Shown here: positions 35,804 through 44,693 of the stretch, one piece after another | Position numbering within the stretch: position 1 is the first letter of the stretch | Layout: every line of letters starts with the position of its first letter | Assembly (NCBI RefSeq): GCF_020694005.1 | Contig: NZ_CP073013.1 | Location: forward strand, 3,420,578-3,484,577 | DNA from: Marinomonas profundi | Lineage (GTDB): Bacteria; Pseudomonadota; Gammaproteobacteria; Pseudomonadales; Marinomonadaceae | Direction of reading: 5' to 3' | DNA length: 64,000 nucleotides | The notes under the pieces: generated by a model | The model's database searches: none | What the model saw: the letters and a program-made list of their open reading frames with translations, nothing else | Told to the model about the DNA's origin: nothing | Translations under genes and position numbers: made by a program

Positions 35804-36835
35804 ATGGCAGCAGAGGTTCCGATGTTTCAATACAATACAGAGCAAGCCAACAAACTAATGAAATCCGCCATTCCCTTGATGGCAAAGCTTGATATTCCTC
35901 CAACGCCATACAATTACGGCATCTGGTATGAGTATGTATCCAATAGAACGCCTAAGCTGAATCAAGTTGTTGATCAGGCGTTGAGGCGCTTTGGAAGCCT
36001 ACCAGCCTTCGTTTCAAAAGAAGTTTTTAACGAGTTTCTGCTTCCTGAAGAATTTCAACACGCACACCAGCGTGATGAAAGTTTTAAACACTTAACTCAG
36101 CATTTAGAGACAGAAACAAGCAGTGTTTCAAGTGAAATTGCTCAATTCAACAACACTATCCTGCTTACCAAAAAAGCATTAAAGCATTACAGCAATGACA
36201 CAGATCAACTTGCCCGGTTGGCTATGTTACTAGAGCAAGGGGCGTTTAAAGCCAACCAAGCGATTGACGGCTATAGCCGCACACTTGCCAATACCCAAGA
36301 AGAGCTAGCGGCACTTCGTTCAGAACTATTAGACGCCAAGAAAAATACCGAACTGGACGTCATGACGCTACTGGCGAACGAGAAAGGCTTTGAACGGTCA
36401 TTGTTTTCGCTTGCTCCTGCTGCCGAAGATGACCTTAGCTTATTGCTTGTTGATATTGATCACCTTGGGGCGATCAATCAAGACTACGGCATCAAGGTGG
36501 GTACATCGCTTATTCGCTATATTGCTAAACTCTTACTTAACAACCTGCCAGAAAATAGCTTTATTGCACGGCTCAATGGCGGGCAATTTGCCATCTTACT
36601 TAGTGAGACTGAGCTGAGTATTGCCGCTCAGTTTGCTGAGACGTTAAGACACCAAGTCTCTATTCAAAAAATACGTTACAAAAACACCAAAGTATTATTA
36701 CGCCAAGTGACTGTGTCTATCGGGGTTGCCACCTTAGTTGGGGACGAAAGCCCAAAGGAGCTGGTTGAGCGCGCCCGCCACTATTTGCTTTACGCAAAAA
36801 GAACGGGGAAAAACAACATCGCCCATCATGAATAA
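35804..36835 (+). CDS. GGDEF-domain protein with degenerate active site
   Basis: 343 residues. The N-terminal half is helical with no membrane segment, rich in coiled coil (about 100-175). The C-terminal 165 residues carry a diguanylate cyclase fold (LDVMTLLANEKGFERSL, LLVDIDHLGAINQDYG), but the signature reads RLNGGQF in place of R-x-GG(D/E)EF, so the catalytic acids are missing, and no RxxD inhibitory site is seen. Probably a non-enzymatic c-di-GMP or protein-binding module. ATG at 35822 is an alternative start. Confidence 0.82.
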   Translation: MAAEVPMFQYNTEQANKLMKSAIPLMAKLDIPPTPYNYGIWYEYVSNRTPKLNQVVDQALRRFGSLPAFVSKEVFNEFLLPEEFQHAHQRDESFKHLTQHLETETSSVSSEIAQFNNTILLTKKALKHYSNDTDQLARLAMLLEQGAFKANQAIDGYSRTLANTQEELAALRSELLDAKKNTELDVMTLLANEKGFERSLFSLAPAAEDDLSLLLVDIDHLGAINQDYGIKVGTSLIRYIAKLLLNNLPENSFIARLNGGQFAILLSETELSIAAQFAETLRHQVSIQKIRYKNTKVLLRQVTVSIGVATLVGDESPKELVERARHYLLYAKRTGKNNIAHHE

Positions 36836-36861
36836 CGCATTGAAGCCTAAAGGAAATAACA

Positions 36862-37260
36862 ATGGATGAGAAACAGCCGATTTTTTTTGACGTTCGTGAC
36901 TATGAATGTGATATGCAAGGAATTGTTAATAATGCGGTGTATCAAAATTACTTAGAGCACGCTAGGCATCAATTTATACAAGATCGTGGATTGAATTTCG
37001 CCGAAATCACCAAACAGGGAATTCACCTGGTTTTAATCAAAGCTGAGCTTGAATACAAACGCTCACTCTCTAGTGGTGATACTTTTTATATTCACACTCG
37101 CACAGAAAGAGAATCGAAGTTAAAGCTGGCCTTTTATCAGCGCATTTATCGGGCGCAAGATGATCAACTGGTGCTCAATGCCAAAATGACGGTTACCTCG
37201 ACCACCACAGAAGGTCGCCCTATTGTTTTTGAGCAAGCCGATCTCTTACTGGCGAATTAA
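36862..37260 (+). CDS. YbgC-like acyl-CoA thioesterase (hot-dog fold)
   Basis: 132 residues. The 4HBT active-site region is VRDYECDMQGIVNNAVYQNYLEHAR with the catalytic Asp, followed by the hot-dog strand pattern (ELEYKRSLSSGDTFYIHTRTE). YbgC normally sits at the head of the tol operon; in this window tolQ is preceded directly by ruvB and this homologue is 10 kb away. It may be a paralogue rather than the tol-linked enzyme. It follows the GGDEF gene by 26 bp. Confidence 0.86.
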   Translation: MDEKQPIFFDVRDYECDMQGIVNNAVYQNYLEHARHQFIQDRGLNFAEITKQGIHLVLIKAELEYKRSLSSGDTFYIHTRTERESKLKLAFYQRIYRAQDDQLVLNAKMTVTSTTTEGRPIVFEQADLLLAN

Positions 37261-37272
37261 ATAAGGAACAAT

Positions 37273-39171
37273 ATGCAGGTACTTGCTGGTCCCATATTAC
37301 GTAGAATGACACCGCAACGCCTGACGTTTTGGCTGATGACAACAGAACCCGCCAGCGTCTCTTTGTTATTAAAGCAAGACACACAAACGCTATTAAACCT
37401 TTCAGAAGCGCAAATAACCGATTGCCAGACACAATTGAAAGCAGGCGAACATTTATACTTGCAACTACTGGACATCACACTTGAGCACGCCCTGCCAATG
37501 CAGCAGGTCATTCATTATGATCTACGCCTTAATGGCTTAGACTGGACCCACTGGGCGAATGATTTAGTCTACCCTGACCACACCTTGCCATTTTTTATTT
37601 TGCAACCTCAGGTTAATCGCTTATTGCATGGCTCTTGTCGCAAGCCACATCACCCCAGTAAAGATGGGTTACTGAGAGTGGACGATTTACTCAAAGAAAC
37701 ACCTCCGGCTGAATGGCCTAGCTTACTCATGATGAGCGGCGACCAAATTTACGCTGACGATGTTGCCGCGCCCATGTTATGGGCCATTCATCAGTTAATT
37801 CCTCACCTCGATATGCCGGACGAAAAATTGCCGTGCGTTGAAATAGAGAGCACGAAACAACTGCACCAAGAATCTTCTTATTACTATGCAAGAGAAACGC
37901 TGTTACCTGAAAATGACGTAAACCAAAGCATGCTGAAACAAGTGTTTGGCGGTGTACGTAAACCAATATTCACCACAGATACCGCCCATAACCACCTTAT
38001 TTCTTTGGCAGAAATGCTGGCCATGTATGCCCTTGTTTGGTCCCCAAAAGGCTGGGAGATGTTACTTGATGAAAACGGCTGGTCTATCCCGTCTGGCTTA
38101 AGTGATGAGCAAAAAACAGATTTTTTAAAGCGACAAACCATACTGCAAAGTTTTGTAGAAGGCTTGCCTAAAGTGCGCCGAGCCCTCGCCCACCTTCCCG
38201 TGGCGATGATTTTTGACGACCATGACATTACCGATGACTGGAACCTTACCGCAGCATGGGAGGAAAAAGCCTATAATCATCCATTTTCATCTCGCATTAT
38301 TGGCAATGCGCTACTCGCTTATACGCTGTGCCAAGGATGGGGAAATTGCCCTGAACGATTTAGTGATCAACTCATAAACGATGTGCAAAGCGTGCTAAAC
38401 ACACCAGGAGAATCTGAGCATGATGACTTATTACAGTCGCTGTTTCGTTTTTCAAACTGGAGCTACACTTGGAAAACAACCCCTCCTCTTGTTGTGTTGG
38501 ATATTCGAACTCAACGCTGGCGCTCTGAAAAATCGTCAGAAAACCCTTCAGGCTTAATGGACTGGGAGGCATTAACAGACCTTCAGCAACAACTTAAAGG
38601 TCTAGACGCCGTTGTTTTAGTATCACCATCACCTATCTTTGGCGTAAAAATCATTGAAACCATCCAGCGGCTCTTTACTTGGTTTGGAAAACCGCTCATG
38701 GTCGATGCGGAAAACTGGATGGCTCACCCAGGTTCTGCTCATACACTAATGAATATGTTTCGCCATCAAAAGACCCCAAAGCATTTTGTCATTCTCTCTG
38801 GTGACGTGCATTATTCTTTTGTCTATAGCATTCAGCTACGTGGCACCCAACGAGGGCCTGATGTCTGGCAAATAACAAGCAGTGGCATTAAAAATGAATT
38901 TCCTAAGCGGCTACTGGATGTCTTTGACCGTGCGAACCGCTGGCTTTATTCACCTAGATCACCCTTAAACTGGTTTACCAGACGACGTAGCATGAAAGTC
39001 ATTCCGCATAAACCGGAAACCGCCGATCACGGCGAACGATTGCTCAACGCATCAGGTGTTAGCTTGGTGACACTGAATGATGATGGGTCGCCGTATTCGG
39101 TTATGCAAATGTGCTCGGATGGCAGAGACATTACATTCATCTTCTCAGAAGAAGACGCCACATGGGAATAA
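37273..39171 (+). CDS. PhoD-like metallophosphatase
   Basis: 632 residues, no obvious signal peptide. An N-terminal beta-rich domain of about 115 residues precedes a calcineurin-like/PhoD core: LLMMSGDQIYADDV, MIFDDHDITDDWNL and VILSGDVHYSF supply the metal-binding Asp, Asn and His residues. The family is annotated as alkaline phosphatase D-like; bacterial cytoplasmic members are uncharacterised. It starts 12 bp after the thioesterase, in the same apparent operon. Confidence 0.82.
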   Translation: MQVLAGPILRRMTPQRLTFWLMTTEPASVSLLLKQDTQTLLNLSEAQITDCQTQLKAGEHLYLQLLDITLEHALPMQQVIHYDLRLNGLDWTHWANDLVYPDHTLPFFILQPQVNRLLHGSCRKPHHPSKDGLLRVDDLLKETPPAEWPSLLMMSGDQIYADDVAAPMLWAIHQLIPHLDMPDEKLPCVEIESTKQLHQESSYYYARETLLPENDVNQSMLKQVFGGVRKPIFTTDTAHNHLISLAEMLAMYALVWSPKGWEMLLDENGWSIPSGLSDEQKTDFLKRQTILQSFVEGLPKVRRALAHLPVAMIFDDHDITDDWNLTAAWEEKAYNHPFSSRIIGNALLAYTLCQGWGNCPERFSDQLINDVQSVLNTPGESEHDDLLQSLFRFSNWSYTWKTTPPLVVLDIRTQRWRSEKSSENPSGLMDWEALTDLQQQLKGLDAVVLVSPSPIFGVKIIETIQRLFTWFGKPLMVDAENWMAHPGSAHTLMNMFRHQKTPKHFVILSGDVHYSFVYSIQLRGTQRGPDVWQITSSGIKNEFPKRLLDVFDRANRWLYSPRSPLNWFTRRRSMKVIPHKPETADHGERLLNASGVSLVTLNDDGSPYSVMQMCSDGRDITFIFSEEDATWE

Positions 39172-39209
39172 ATGGCGGGCGTCTTTTTGTACAAAGTTTC
39201 TAACGCAGC

Positions 39210-39448
39210 TCAATCCCTCACCACCCACAAACCATTTTTCTTAGGGCCTTTGTACTCTAAGCGCCCTTCTTGCTTTAATTTCGCCACGGTCCGTTCTGCT
39301 GCTCTTAGTGACTTACATCTGCCAATGTCAGCTCCGAGCTTACCGCTAATACCGCTATAATTTGGTCTGGTGTTTTTACCGACATTTTTACCGTCATTTT
39401 TCCTTCTGACTGAATGGCTTCTGTGAGCGATTCGTTAATCGCTGATTT
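39210..39448 (-). pseudogene. Frameshifted C-terminal remnant of a winged-helix regulator
   Basis: Two minus-strand frames together read as a winged-helix tail. Upstream frame: KMSVKTPDQIIAVLAV, then SELTLADVSH and a stop (TAA at 39305-39307). Downstream frame: SLRAAERTVAKLKQEGRLEY, then KGPKKNGLWVV and a stop at 39210. Joined, they resemble the C-terminal domain of AlbA/RecG-like ATP-binding or Fic-type proteins. No upstream part of the gene remains (stop at 39449). It lies 122 bp from tRNA-Ser, a common integration site, so it is probably island debris. Confidence 0.55.
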
Positions 39449-39469
39449 TCATTGCAAAAATAGAAGCAA

Positions 39470-39506
39470 AAAAAACCAGCTAGACGCTAGTCTAACTGGT
39501 TTTTTA
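39470..39506. terminator. Strong bidirectional hairpin terminator
   Basis: AAAAAACCAG and CTGGTTTTTT flank TAGAC/GTCTA around a GCTA loop; one C/A mismatch. T runs on both strands. It lies 3' of tRNA-Ser on the minus strand. Confidence 0.8.
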
Positions 39507-39531
39507 TTGATGTACTTTTTTATGTACAATT

Positions 39532-39563
39532 TCTAGAATCGCTCTGAAAGCGTTGATTCTAGA
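39532..39563. repeat. Inverted repeat just 3' of tRNA-Ser
   Basis: TCTAGAATC and GATTCTAGA are perfect 9-bp arms with a 14-bp spacer, 7 bp from the tRNA CCA end. There is no T run, so processing signal or recombination-site remnant are both possible. Confidence 0.5.
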
Positions 39564-39570
39564 GGAATAA

Positions 39571-39658
39571 TGGCGGTGAGCAAGAGATTCGAACTCTTGA
39601 TGCCTTTCGACATACACGCTTTCCAGGCGTGCTCCTTCGGCCACTCGGACAGCTCACC
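39571..39658 (-). tRNA. tRNA-Ser (GGA anticodon)
   Basis: 88 bases with an encoded CCA (39571-39573 on the complement). Acceptor GGTGAGC pairs with GCTCACC, the anticodon loop is CTGGAAA, there is a long type II variable arm, and the T arm GAGTTCGAATCTC is intact. Confidence 0.95.
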
Positions 39659-39751
39659 TAAACTTTTCTTACGCAGTGCGTAATTTGTGCGCGTATATTA
39701 ATTATGAAGTTGGTAGATTGCAACCAATTTTATGAAAATAAACCTTAAAAA

Positions 39752-40321
39752 TTAATCTCTTACCCACTTTAAATAAGGTTCTAATACCACCTCTGGAATG
39801 AAGGTCGATTTTTCTTTAGGGGTACCTGTGTAAATAAGCCCGATTATTTGGTCGCTCGCTTCTAATGACAAAAGATCTTTTGTCTTTTGAGTGAAGCAAG
39901 CAGGCCCACTTCGCCACATAGCGCCATAGCCAAGCGCATTAAGTCCAAGTAACACCTGCTGAGCCGCTGCAGACGCCGCCATGACTTGTTCAATATCAGG
40001 CACTTTAGGGTGTTTCTGCAGGTGCGCATAAACCAATAAAACCGCTGGCGCTCGATAGGCTTTTTTAATAAAGGCCTCTTCTTTGCTTGCTGGGAGCGAG
40101 TCTACTTCCGATAAAGCATGGTGCCAGTAAATTTGCCCCAATCTTGCACGCCCCTCCCCTTCATAAATACGAAATCGCCACGGCTTTAAGTTACCATGGT
40201 CGGCGGCCCTGCTTGCTGCGCTCAAGATAGCCTCCCATTCAGTGGAGGTTGGTGCGGGTGCGCTTAAAGCAGGTTGCGATATACGATTACGCATAAATGT
40301 TATAAAGTCATTGTTCATCAT
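39752..40321 (-). CDS. Nitroreductase family protein (YdjA-like)
   Basis: 189 residues, the short nitroreductase form. ILSAASRAADHGNLKPWRFRIYEG matches YdjA, with FMN-binding Arg near the N-terminus (MRNRISQPAL) and LLGLNALGYGAMWRSGP in the centre. FMN-dependent NAD(P)H oxidoreductase; the physiological substrate is unknown. Monocistronic, downstream of tRNA-Ser's promoter side. Confidence 0.88.
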   Translation of the reverse strand: MMNNDFITFMRNRISQPALSAPAPTSTEWEAILSAASRAADHGNLKPWRFRIYEGEGRARLGQIYWHHALSEVDSLPASKEEAFIKKAYRAPAVLLVYAHLQKHPKVPDIEQVMAASAAAQQVLLGLNALGYGAMWRSGPACFTQKTKDLLSLEASDQIIGLIYTGTPKEKSTFIPEVVLEPYLKWVRD

Positions 40322-40421
40322 GTCTTTTATTCCATTACTATATAATAGGGATACACAGTCGAACTATCCCTCATAAATAGGGATGGACACGTCTACTAAT
40401 CTAAGGGTTTGGGAGGGATTT

Positions 40422-41927
40422 ATGCCAAAATGGCTAATCTGGACACTGCTTGAGCTAACGACCTTTCTAGCTATCGTGAACATTCTTTTTATGTGGTCAT
40501 CTTACTTGCTTAAAAAGAAAATTCAAATCAAACAAGTGGAAGCCGATGGCGGGCAAACTCCATCAGAACATGCAGACGAGCCTACGAAATCCTACAAACA
40601 ATTAGCGAGTTTTTTGAGCAAGCAGATCAGTTATGCTTCTAATGCCATTCGCCCCCAAGACAAAGATAGCCATGAAGTTAATACGCTTAAAATATGGGGG
40701 ACGATACTAAAAGCGGAAAGAGCCATCTTATTAAATCAAGTGAGTGAAAGACCCAAAACCATTCTTGGTCGCTTTTTATCAGACCTACTTTATGCACTCT
40801 CAGCAAACAAACTGCAAAATACAGACCCAGATACACTAGCAAAAAACCTAAAAGAGACTGAGGCTGAATTTTTTCAGACGGCAGAACTCTTAATCACCAA
40901 GGAATCATTGGCAAAGAATCAATTTTTATTAAATGAAGACTTAAGAAAAAATATCAATCGAGCGTCTAAGCGAGCGATACAATTAGATAGTAAAAAAAGA
41001 GAATTGCAGCGTTTACAAGCAGAGCTTCGTGACTTAAAGGCCAAAGTCAAAAACCTAGAAACAAAACAAATCACCAATAAAGACGGATTTAACCACTATC
41101 TAGTAACAGCCCCTAAAAATAAAATACTCGACAAAAGCACTCAACATGCATCATTCAAACAAATATCCAGTTTGAACAGCTTATCGAATCGGCAAAAAAT
41201 GGTTATTGAGCAACTCAGAATTGAGGTGAAAAAGGCCAGTGATAACCCTCCCCGTCAATCTATCGACATTAAGAAAACGGCGGTTTCAAAGCTGGAAAGA
41301 ATGTCAGAAGAATTCCAAACTATTATCAAACAACTTGAAGGCGAGCTAGAAACATCAGAGCTATCGATTGAGTCGCTAAAACAAGATATTGACGCCAAAA
41401 ATACAAAATTAGCCGCATTAGAGCAGCAACTTGTAAACAGCAACGAAACCGCAAAAGAAAATTTAGAAACATTAAGTGCCAATAAAAAAGAAACGCTCAC
41501 ATCTCTACGTAATACGTTAAACACCGCTCTCGAAGGCAGCACCACAGACAATTTAATTCAGCAAGATGAAGACGCCAAAACACTAGAGCACCTACTTCAC
41601 GAGTCAGAAACCTGTGTCGCGCTACTGCTACAGGAACTAGATACCGCCAAGGCGGCCAACCTACAACTTAGCGACAAAACAGGCACCACCCTAGGTGAAC
41701 GCGGCAATACCGCACCCGCTCTATTGGGGCTATTAGTAAAAGAGAGAGAGAAAAATAGAAAGCTGGCACAAGCAACGACAGAATTAAAAAAGAAAGTATC
41801 TGATATGCCGCAGGCTAAAGACCAACAAGAGGCAAGAGCCTCATACAACAAAAAAAGTCTCGAGTATGACCGTTTGCAGATGGCCCTATCAGACCTGGAA
41901 ATGAAATATTTGAGTACTCTAAATTAA
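40422..41927 (+). CDS. Membrane-anchored coiled-coil protein, unknown
   Basis: About 501 residues from ATG 40422, chosen for the strong GGGAGGG site 6 bp upstream; an ATG at 40383 would add 13 residues without a comparable site. One N-terminal membrane segment (LIWTLLELTTFLAIVNILFMW) is followed by a basic stop-transfer, a helical region (about 55-180) and a long coiled coil (about 180-500), so most of the protein is probably cytoplasmic. No domain recognised. Low GC and many Lys/Asn codons compared with neighbours. Monocistronic. Confidence 0.7.
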   Translation: MPKWLIWTLLELTTFLAIVNILFMWSSYLLKKKIQIKQVEADGGQTPSEHADEPTKSYKQLASFLSKQISYASNAIRPQDKDSHEVNTLKIWGTILKAERAILLNQVSERPKTILGRFLSDLLYALSANKLQNTDPDTLAKNLKETEAEFFQTAELLITKESLAKNQFLLNEDLRKNINRASKRAIQLDSKKRELQRLQAELRDLKAKVKNLETKQITNKDGFNHYLVTAPKNKILDKSTQHASFKQISSLNSLSNRQKMVIEQLRIEVKKASDNPPRQSIDIKKTAVSKLERMSEEFQTIIKQLEGELETSELSIESLKQDIDAKNTKLAALEQQLVNSNETAKENLETLSANKKETLTSLRNTLNTALEGSTTDNLIQQDEDAKTLEHLLHESETCVALLLQELDTAKAANLQLSDKTGTTLGERGNTAPALLGLLVKEREKNRKLAQATTELKKKVSDMPQAKDQQEARASYNKKSLEYDRLQMALSDLEMKYLSTLN

Positions 41928-42005
41928 ACAGCCAAGACCTTTATAGCGCATGGTAATTGACAGCAATCAACTCGCCACCCATTACCACAACAAAGGCCTC
42001 AGGCA

Positions 42006-43052
42006 TTATTTAAGTTGAAAATTAAGCATTTTCTGTAATGGTATTAATGCTTTGACTCTGGTTTCTTCAGGGATATGAATTTCTCCTGAATTATCTCTGA
42101 GAGCGTTACGCAGCATTTCTAAACTATTTAAAGCCATCCAAGGGCAATGAGCACAACTGCGACAATTGGCACCAGATCCGGCGGTAGGCGCTTCTATGAA
42201 GCGTTTATTTGGAGAGGCTTGTTTCATTTTATAGAAAATGCCTCTATCAGTCGCTACGATAAAGGTGTCATTGTGCATGGTTTTTGAAGCATTGAGTAAT
42301 TGAGAGGTAGAACCAACAACATCTGCGACGTCAACCACGGCCTCAGGCGATTCGGGATGAACTAGTACAGCAGCATCAGGATAGATCGCTTTTATGTCTA
42401 CAATCCCTTTCGCTTTAAATTCCTCATGCACGATACAAGCGCCATCCCAAAGGATCATGTCCGCGCCAGTTTCCCTTTGAATATAGCCCCCTAAATGCTG
42501 ATCTGGCGCCCAAATAATCTTCTCCCCTTGCTCAACCAGATGCTCAACAACCTCTAATGCAATGCTAGAAGTCACGACCCAGTCAGCACGAGCCTTTACC
42601 GCTGCAGAGGTGTTTGCATAAACCACCACCTTGCGGTCAGGGTGTTGATCACAAAACGCTGAAAATTCTTCAATGGGACAACCAATATCCAAAGAGCAGG
42701 TTGCTTCCAAGGTTGGCATGAGAACAGTTTTTTCTGGGCTTAGAATTTTTGCGGTTTCACCCATGAATTTAACACCGGCAACAACCAAAGTCTTAGCGTC
42801 ATGATTTGCACCAAAGCGCGCCATCTCTAAGGAGTCAGCAATGATACCGCCAGTTTCTTCCGCCAACTCTTGAATCGCATCTTCTGTGTAATAATGCGCA
42901 ACCAATACCGCATTCTTTTGCTTGAGCAAAGACTTGATCTCGGCACGAATTTGATCATCGTCAATCGATTTTATTTCAAGGCTTTTTTCGGCTTCAGACA
43001 AATACTTTTGAACCGTATCTCGAAGGGCGGCTTTGTTGAAAAGTTCTGACAT
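42006..43052 (-). CDS. nadA: Quinolinate synthase A
   Basis: 348 residues. It condenses iminoaspartate with dihydroxyacetone phosphate to quinolinate for NAD. Marks are [33 protein letters not shown] and the cluster-ligand cysteines around [11 protein letters not shown], a middle Cys ([10 protein letters not shown]) and [13 protein letters not shown]. It lies 43 bp downstream of tandem tRNA-Lys genes, as in Pseudomonas. Confidence 0.95.
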   Translation of the reverse strand: MSELFNKAALRDTVQKYLSEAEKSLEIKSIDDDQIRAEIKSLLKQKNAVLVAHYYTEDAIQELAEETGGIIADSLEMARFGANHDAKTLVVAGVKFMGETAKILSPEKTVLMPTLEATCSLDIGCPIEEFSAFCDQHPDRKVVVYANTSAAVKARADWVVTSSIALEVVEHLVEQGEKIIWAPDQHLGGYIQRETGADMILWDGACIVHEEFKAKGIVDIKAIYPDAAVLVHPESPEAVVDVADVVGSTSQLLNASKTMHNDTFIVATDRGIFYKMKQASPNKRFIEAPTAGSGANCRSCAHCPWMALNSLEMLRNALRDNSGEIHIPEETRVKALIPLQKMLNFQLK

Positions 43053-43095
43053 GTAATTACCCCTTCAGAAACTGGGAGCGAAATGACGGTTTTTT

Positions 43096-43171
43096 TGGTG
43101 GGTCGTACTGGATTCGAACCAGTGACCAATTGATTAAAAGTCAACTGCTCTACCAACTGAGCTAACGACCC
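43096..43171 (-). tRNA. tRNA-Lys (TTT anticodon), second copy
   Basis: 76 bases including the encoded CCA. Acceptor GGGTCGT pairs with ACGACCC, anticodon loop CTTTTAA, T arm CTGGTTCGAATCCAG. Identical to the copy at 43200-43275. Confidence 0.97.
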
Positions 43172-43199
43172 AAAAAAATTTCAAAAGGAATAAACGCGT

Positions 43200-43275
43200 T
43201 GGTGGGTCGTACTGGATTCGAACCAGTGACCAATTGATTAAAAGTCAACTGCTCTACCAACTGAGCTAACGACCC
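43200..43275 (-). tRNA. tRNA-Lys (TTT anticodon), first copy
   Basis: 76 bases including CCA, identical to the second copy, 28 bp apart. It starts about 40 bp after the cpoB stop, so the pair could be processed from a longer tol or dedicated transcript. Confidence 0.97.
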
Positions 43276-43316
43276 AACGGGTTGCGTATAATACAGAGCC
43301 CGCTGAGAAATGCAAG

Positions 43317-44093
43317 TTATTTAATTTTACTTAAATATCCCGCTGCAAGCTGAGCGGCTTTACTATTAGGAAAGCGTTTTATGACATCTTGTAGATACGA
43401 TCTCGCTTTTTCTGTATCTCCAGCTTGGTCACTGACGGTTCCTAGCTTATACAAAGCATCTTGTTCTTTATTGTGTCCAGGGAATTTTTGCGTGACCGTA
43501 GAAAACGCTTCTATGGCTTCTTGCGACTTGCCTTGAACCAACTTAATTTCACCTAGCCAATAAAAGCCATTACCCGTTAACGTATTGCTTGGGTACTCTT
43601 TCACAAACGCAGAGAATGCCATTTCGGCATCATCAAACTTTCTTTGTCGAATGAGATCGTAAGCATTGTTATAGGCTTGCTGGGACTGGACTGTTGGAGG
43701 TTGTAAATTCACCGGAGCAAATGGGATAGGCGCGCTCATTGGCGCATCAACCGCATTTCTGGGGGAGGTTTTCTGTTCTGATTGAGCCGAAGGTGATGGC
43801 TGATTAAATTCGTTTGCCGCAGAAGCAGACATCAGCAAAGAAATACGCTTATCAAGATCAATATAGCGATTTCTTTGACTTTCTTTCATCAGTTTTAGCT
43901 CATGACCTTGCTCTTCCAGCAACCCCCTAAGCTGTTGAACTTCTTGTTGTAAGGTTTCTACTTGAAAAAGCAAATCAGCCGCTGCGCCTGTCGACAGACC
44001 GCCGCTAACTTGTTGAATTTCAGCCATTGCAAAAGGCGCTGTGAAACACAGCGCCAATGCAAAAGAACGAACTTTTACGTTTTTATTGATCAT
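43317..44093 (-). CDS. cpoB: Cell division coordinator CpoB (YbgF)
   Basis: 258 residues. Signal peptide (FALALCFTAPFAMA), then a short trimerising coiled coil (LLFQVETLQQEVQQLRGLLEEQ), a proline-rich linker and three TPR-like repeats (AYNNAYDLIRQRKFDDAEMA, FYWLGEIKLVQGKSQEAIEA, ALYKLGTVSDQAGDTEKARS). Periplasmic; in E. coli it links Tol-Pal to PBP1b. ATGA overlap with pal. Confidence 0.93.
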   Translation of the reverse strand: MINKNVKVRSFALALCFTAPFAMAEIQQVSGGLSTGAAADLLFQVETLQQEVQQLRGLLEEQGHELKLMKESQRNRYIDLDKRISLLMSASAANEFNQPSPSAQSEQKTSPRNAVDAPMSAPIPFAPVNLQPPTVQSQQAYNNAYDLIRQRKFDDAEMAFSAFVKEYPSNTLTGNGFYWLGEIKLVQGKSQEAIEAFSTVTQKFPGHNKEQDALYKLGTVSDQAGDTEKARSYLQDVIKRFPNSKAAQLAAGYLSKIK

Positions 44094-44674
44094 TTTTCGT
44101 AACGTACTTCAACTCGACGATTTAATTGCCAAGCATTGCTGTCATGACTAAATGCCACTGGCACTTCTTCACCAAAGCTCACCGTTTCAACTTGAGAAGC
44201 GGCAACGCCTTGAATCGTCAAATAACGGCTAATTGCTTTTGCACGGCGCTCGCCTAGAGCCATATTGTACTCACGAGTACCACGCTCATCTGCGTGTCCC
44301 TCTAATACGATACGAGCATCTGGGTTTGACACTAAAAATTCCGCATGTTTCGCTAACGCTTCACGAGATTCTGGACGCACAATTGATTTATCAAAATCAA
44401 AGTAGAATACCGTTTGAACGCCAGCTAATGGGTCCATGTTTGCATTTTGAGTTGTCGCAGCATCATCTTCCACAATGACGCTTGTCATTGCACCCTCTTC
44501 ACCCGCACCATATGCTTGATCAGAGCTGCCAGAAGTCTCTTCTGCTTGCTCAGTTGAATTGGCATCTTCAGCAACAGTTGAAGAATCAGTATCGGTCGCT
44601 GTTGTACTACAACCCGCGATCCAAGCTGCAGACAACCCAATTACAGCAAACTTACCTAGTTTGTTTACACTCAT
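44090..44674 (-). CDS. pal: Peptidoglycan-associated lipoprotein Pal
   Basis: 194 residues. Lipobox AAWIAGC; acylated Cys22. An acidic Ser/Thr/Glu-rich spacer of about 60 residues is longer than in E. coli. The C-terminal OmpA-like domain has VYFDFDKSIVRPESREALAKH and LEGHADERGTREYN, which bind meso-diaminopimelate. Outer-membrane end of the Tol-Pal machine. Confidence 0.95.
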   Translation of the reverse strand: MSVNKLGKFAVIGLSAAWIAGCSTTATDTDSSTVAEDANSTEQAEETSGSSDQAYGAGEEGAMTSVIVEDDAATTQNANMDPLAGVQTVFYFDFDKSIVRPESREALAKHAEFLVSNPDARIVLEGHADERGTREYNMALGERRAKAISRYLTIQGVAASQVETVSFGEEVPVAFSHDSNAWQLNRRVEVRYEK

Positions 44675-44693
44675 TATTCACTCCTCAATGTCT

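Noticed and set aside
36862-37260. Calling the thioesterase the tol-operon ybgC
   Set aside because: Family fits, but it is 10 kb from tolQ and may be a paralogue, so no symbol was given.
39172-39360. 62-codon plus-strand frame after the PhoD-like gene
   Set aside because: It is the antisense of the winged-helix remnant, which makes better protein sense on the minus strand.
39165-39578. GGAATAA(A)TGGCGG occurring at 39165 and at the tRNA-Ser 3' end as an att direct repeat
   Set aside because: Only about 13 bp with one indel and just six bases inside the tRNA; too short to separate from chance.
42971-43156. 61-codon minus-strand frame across a tRNA-Lys
   Set aside because: It reads through tRNA-Lys and into nadA in another frame, so it is a tRNA artefact.
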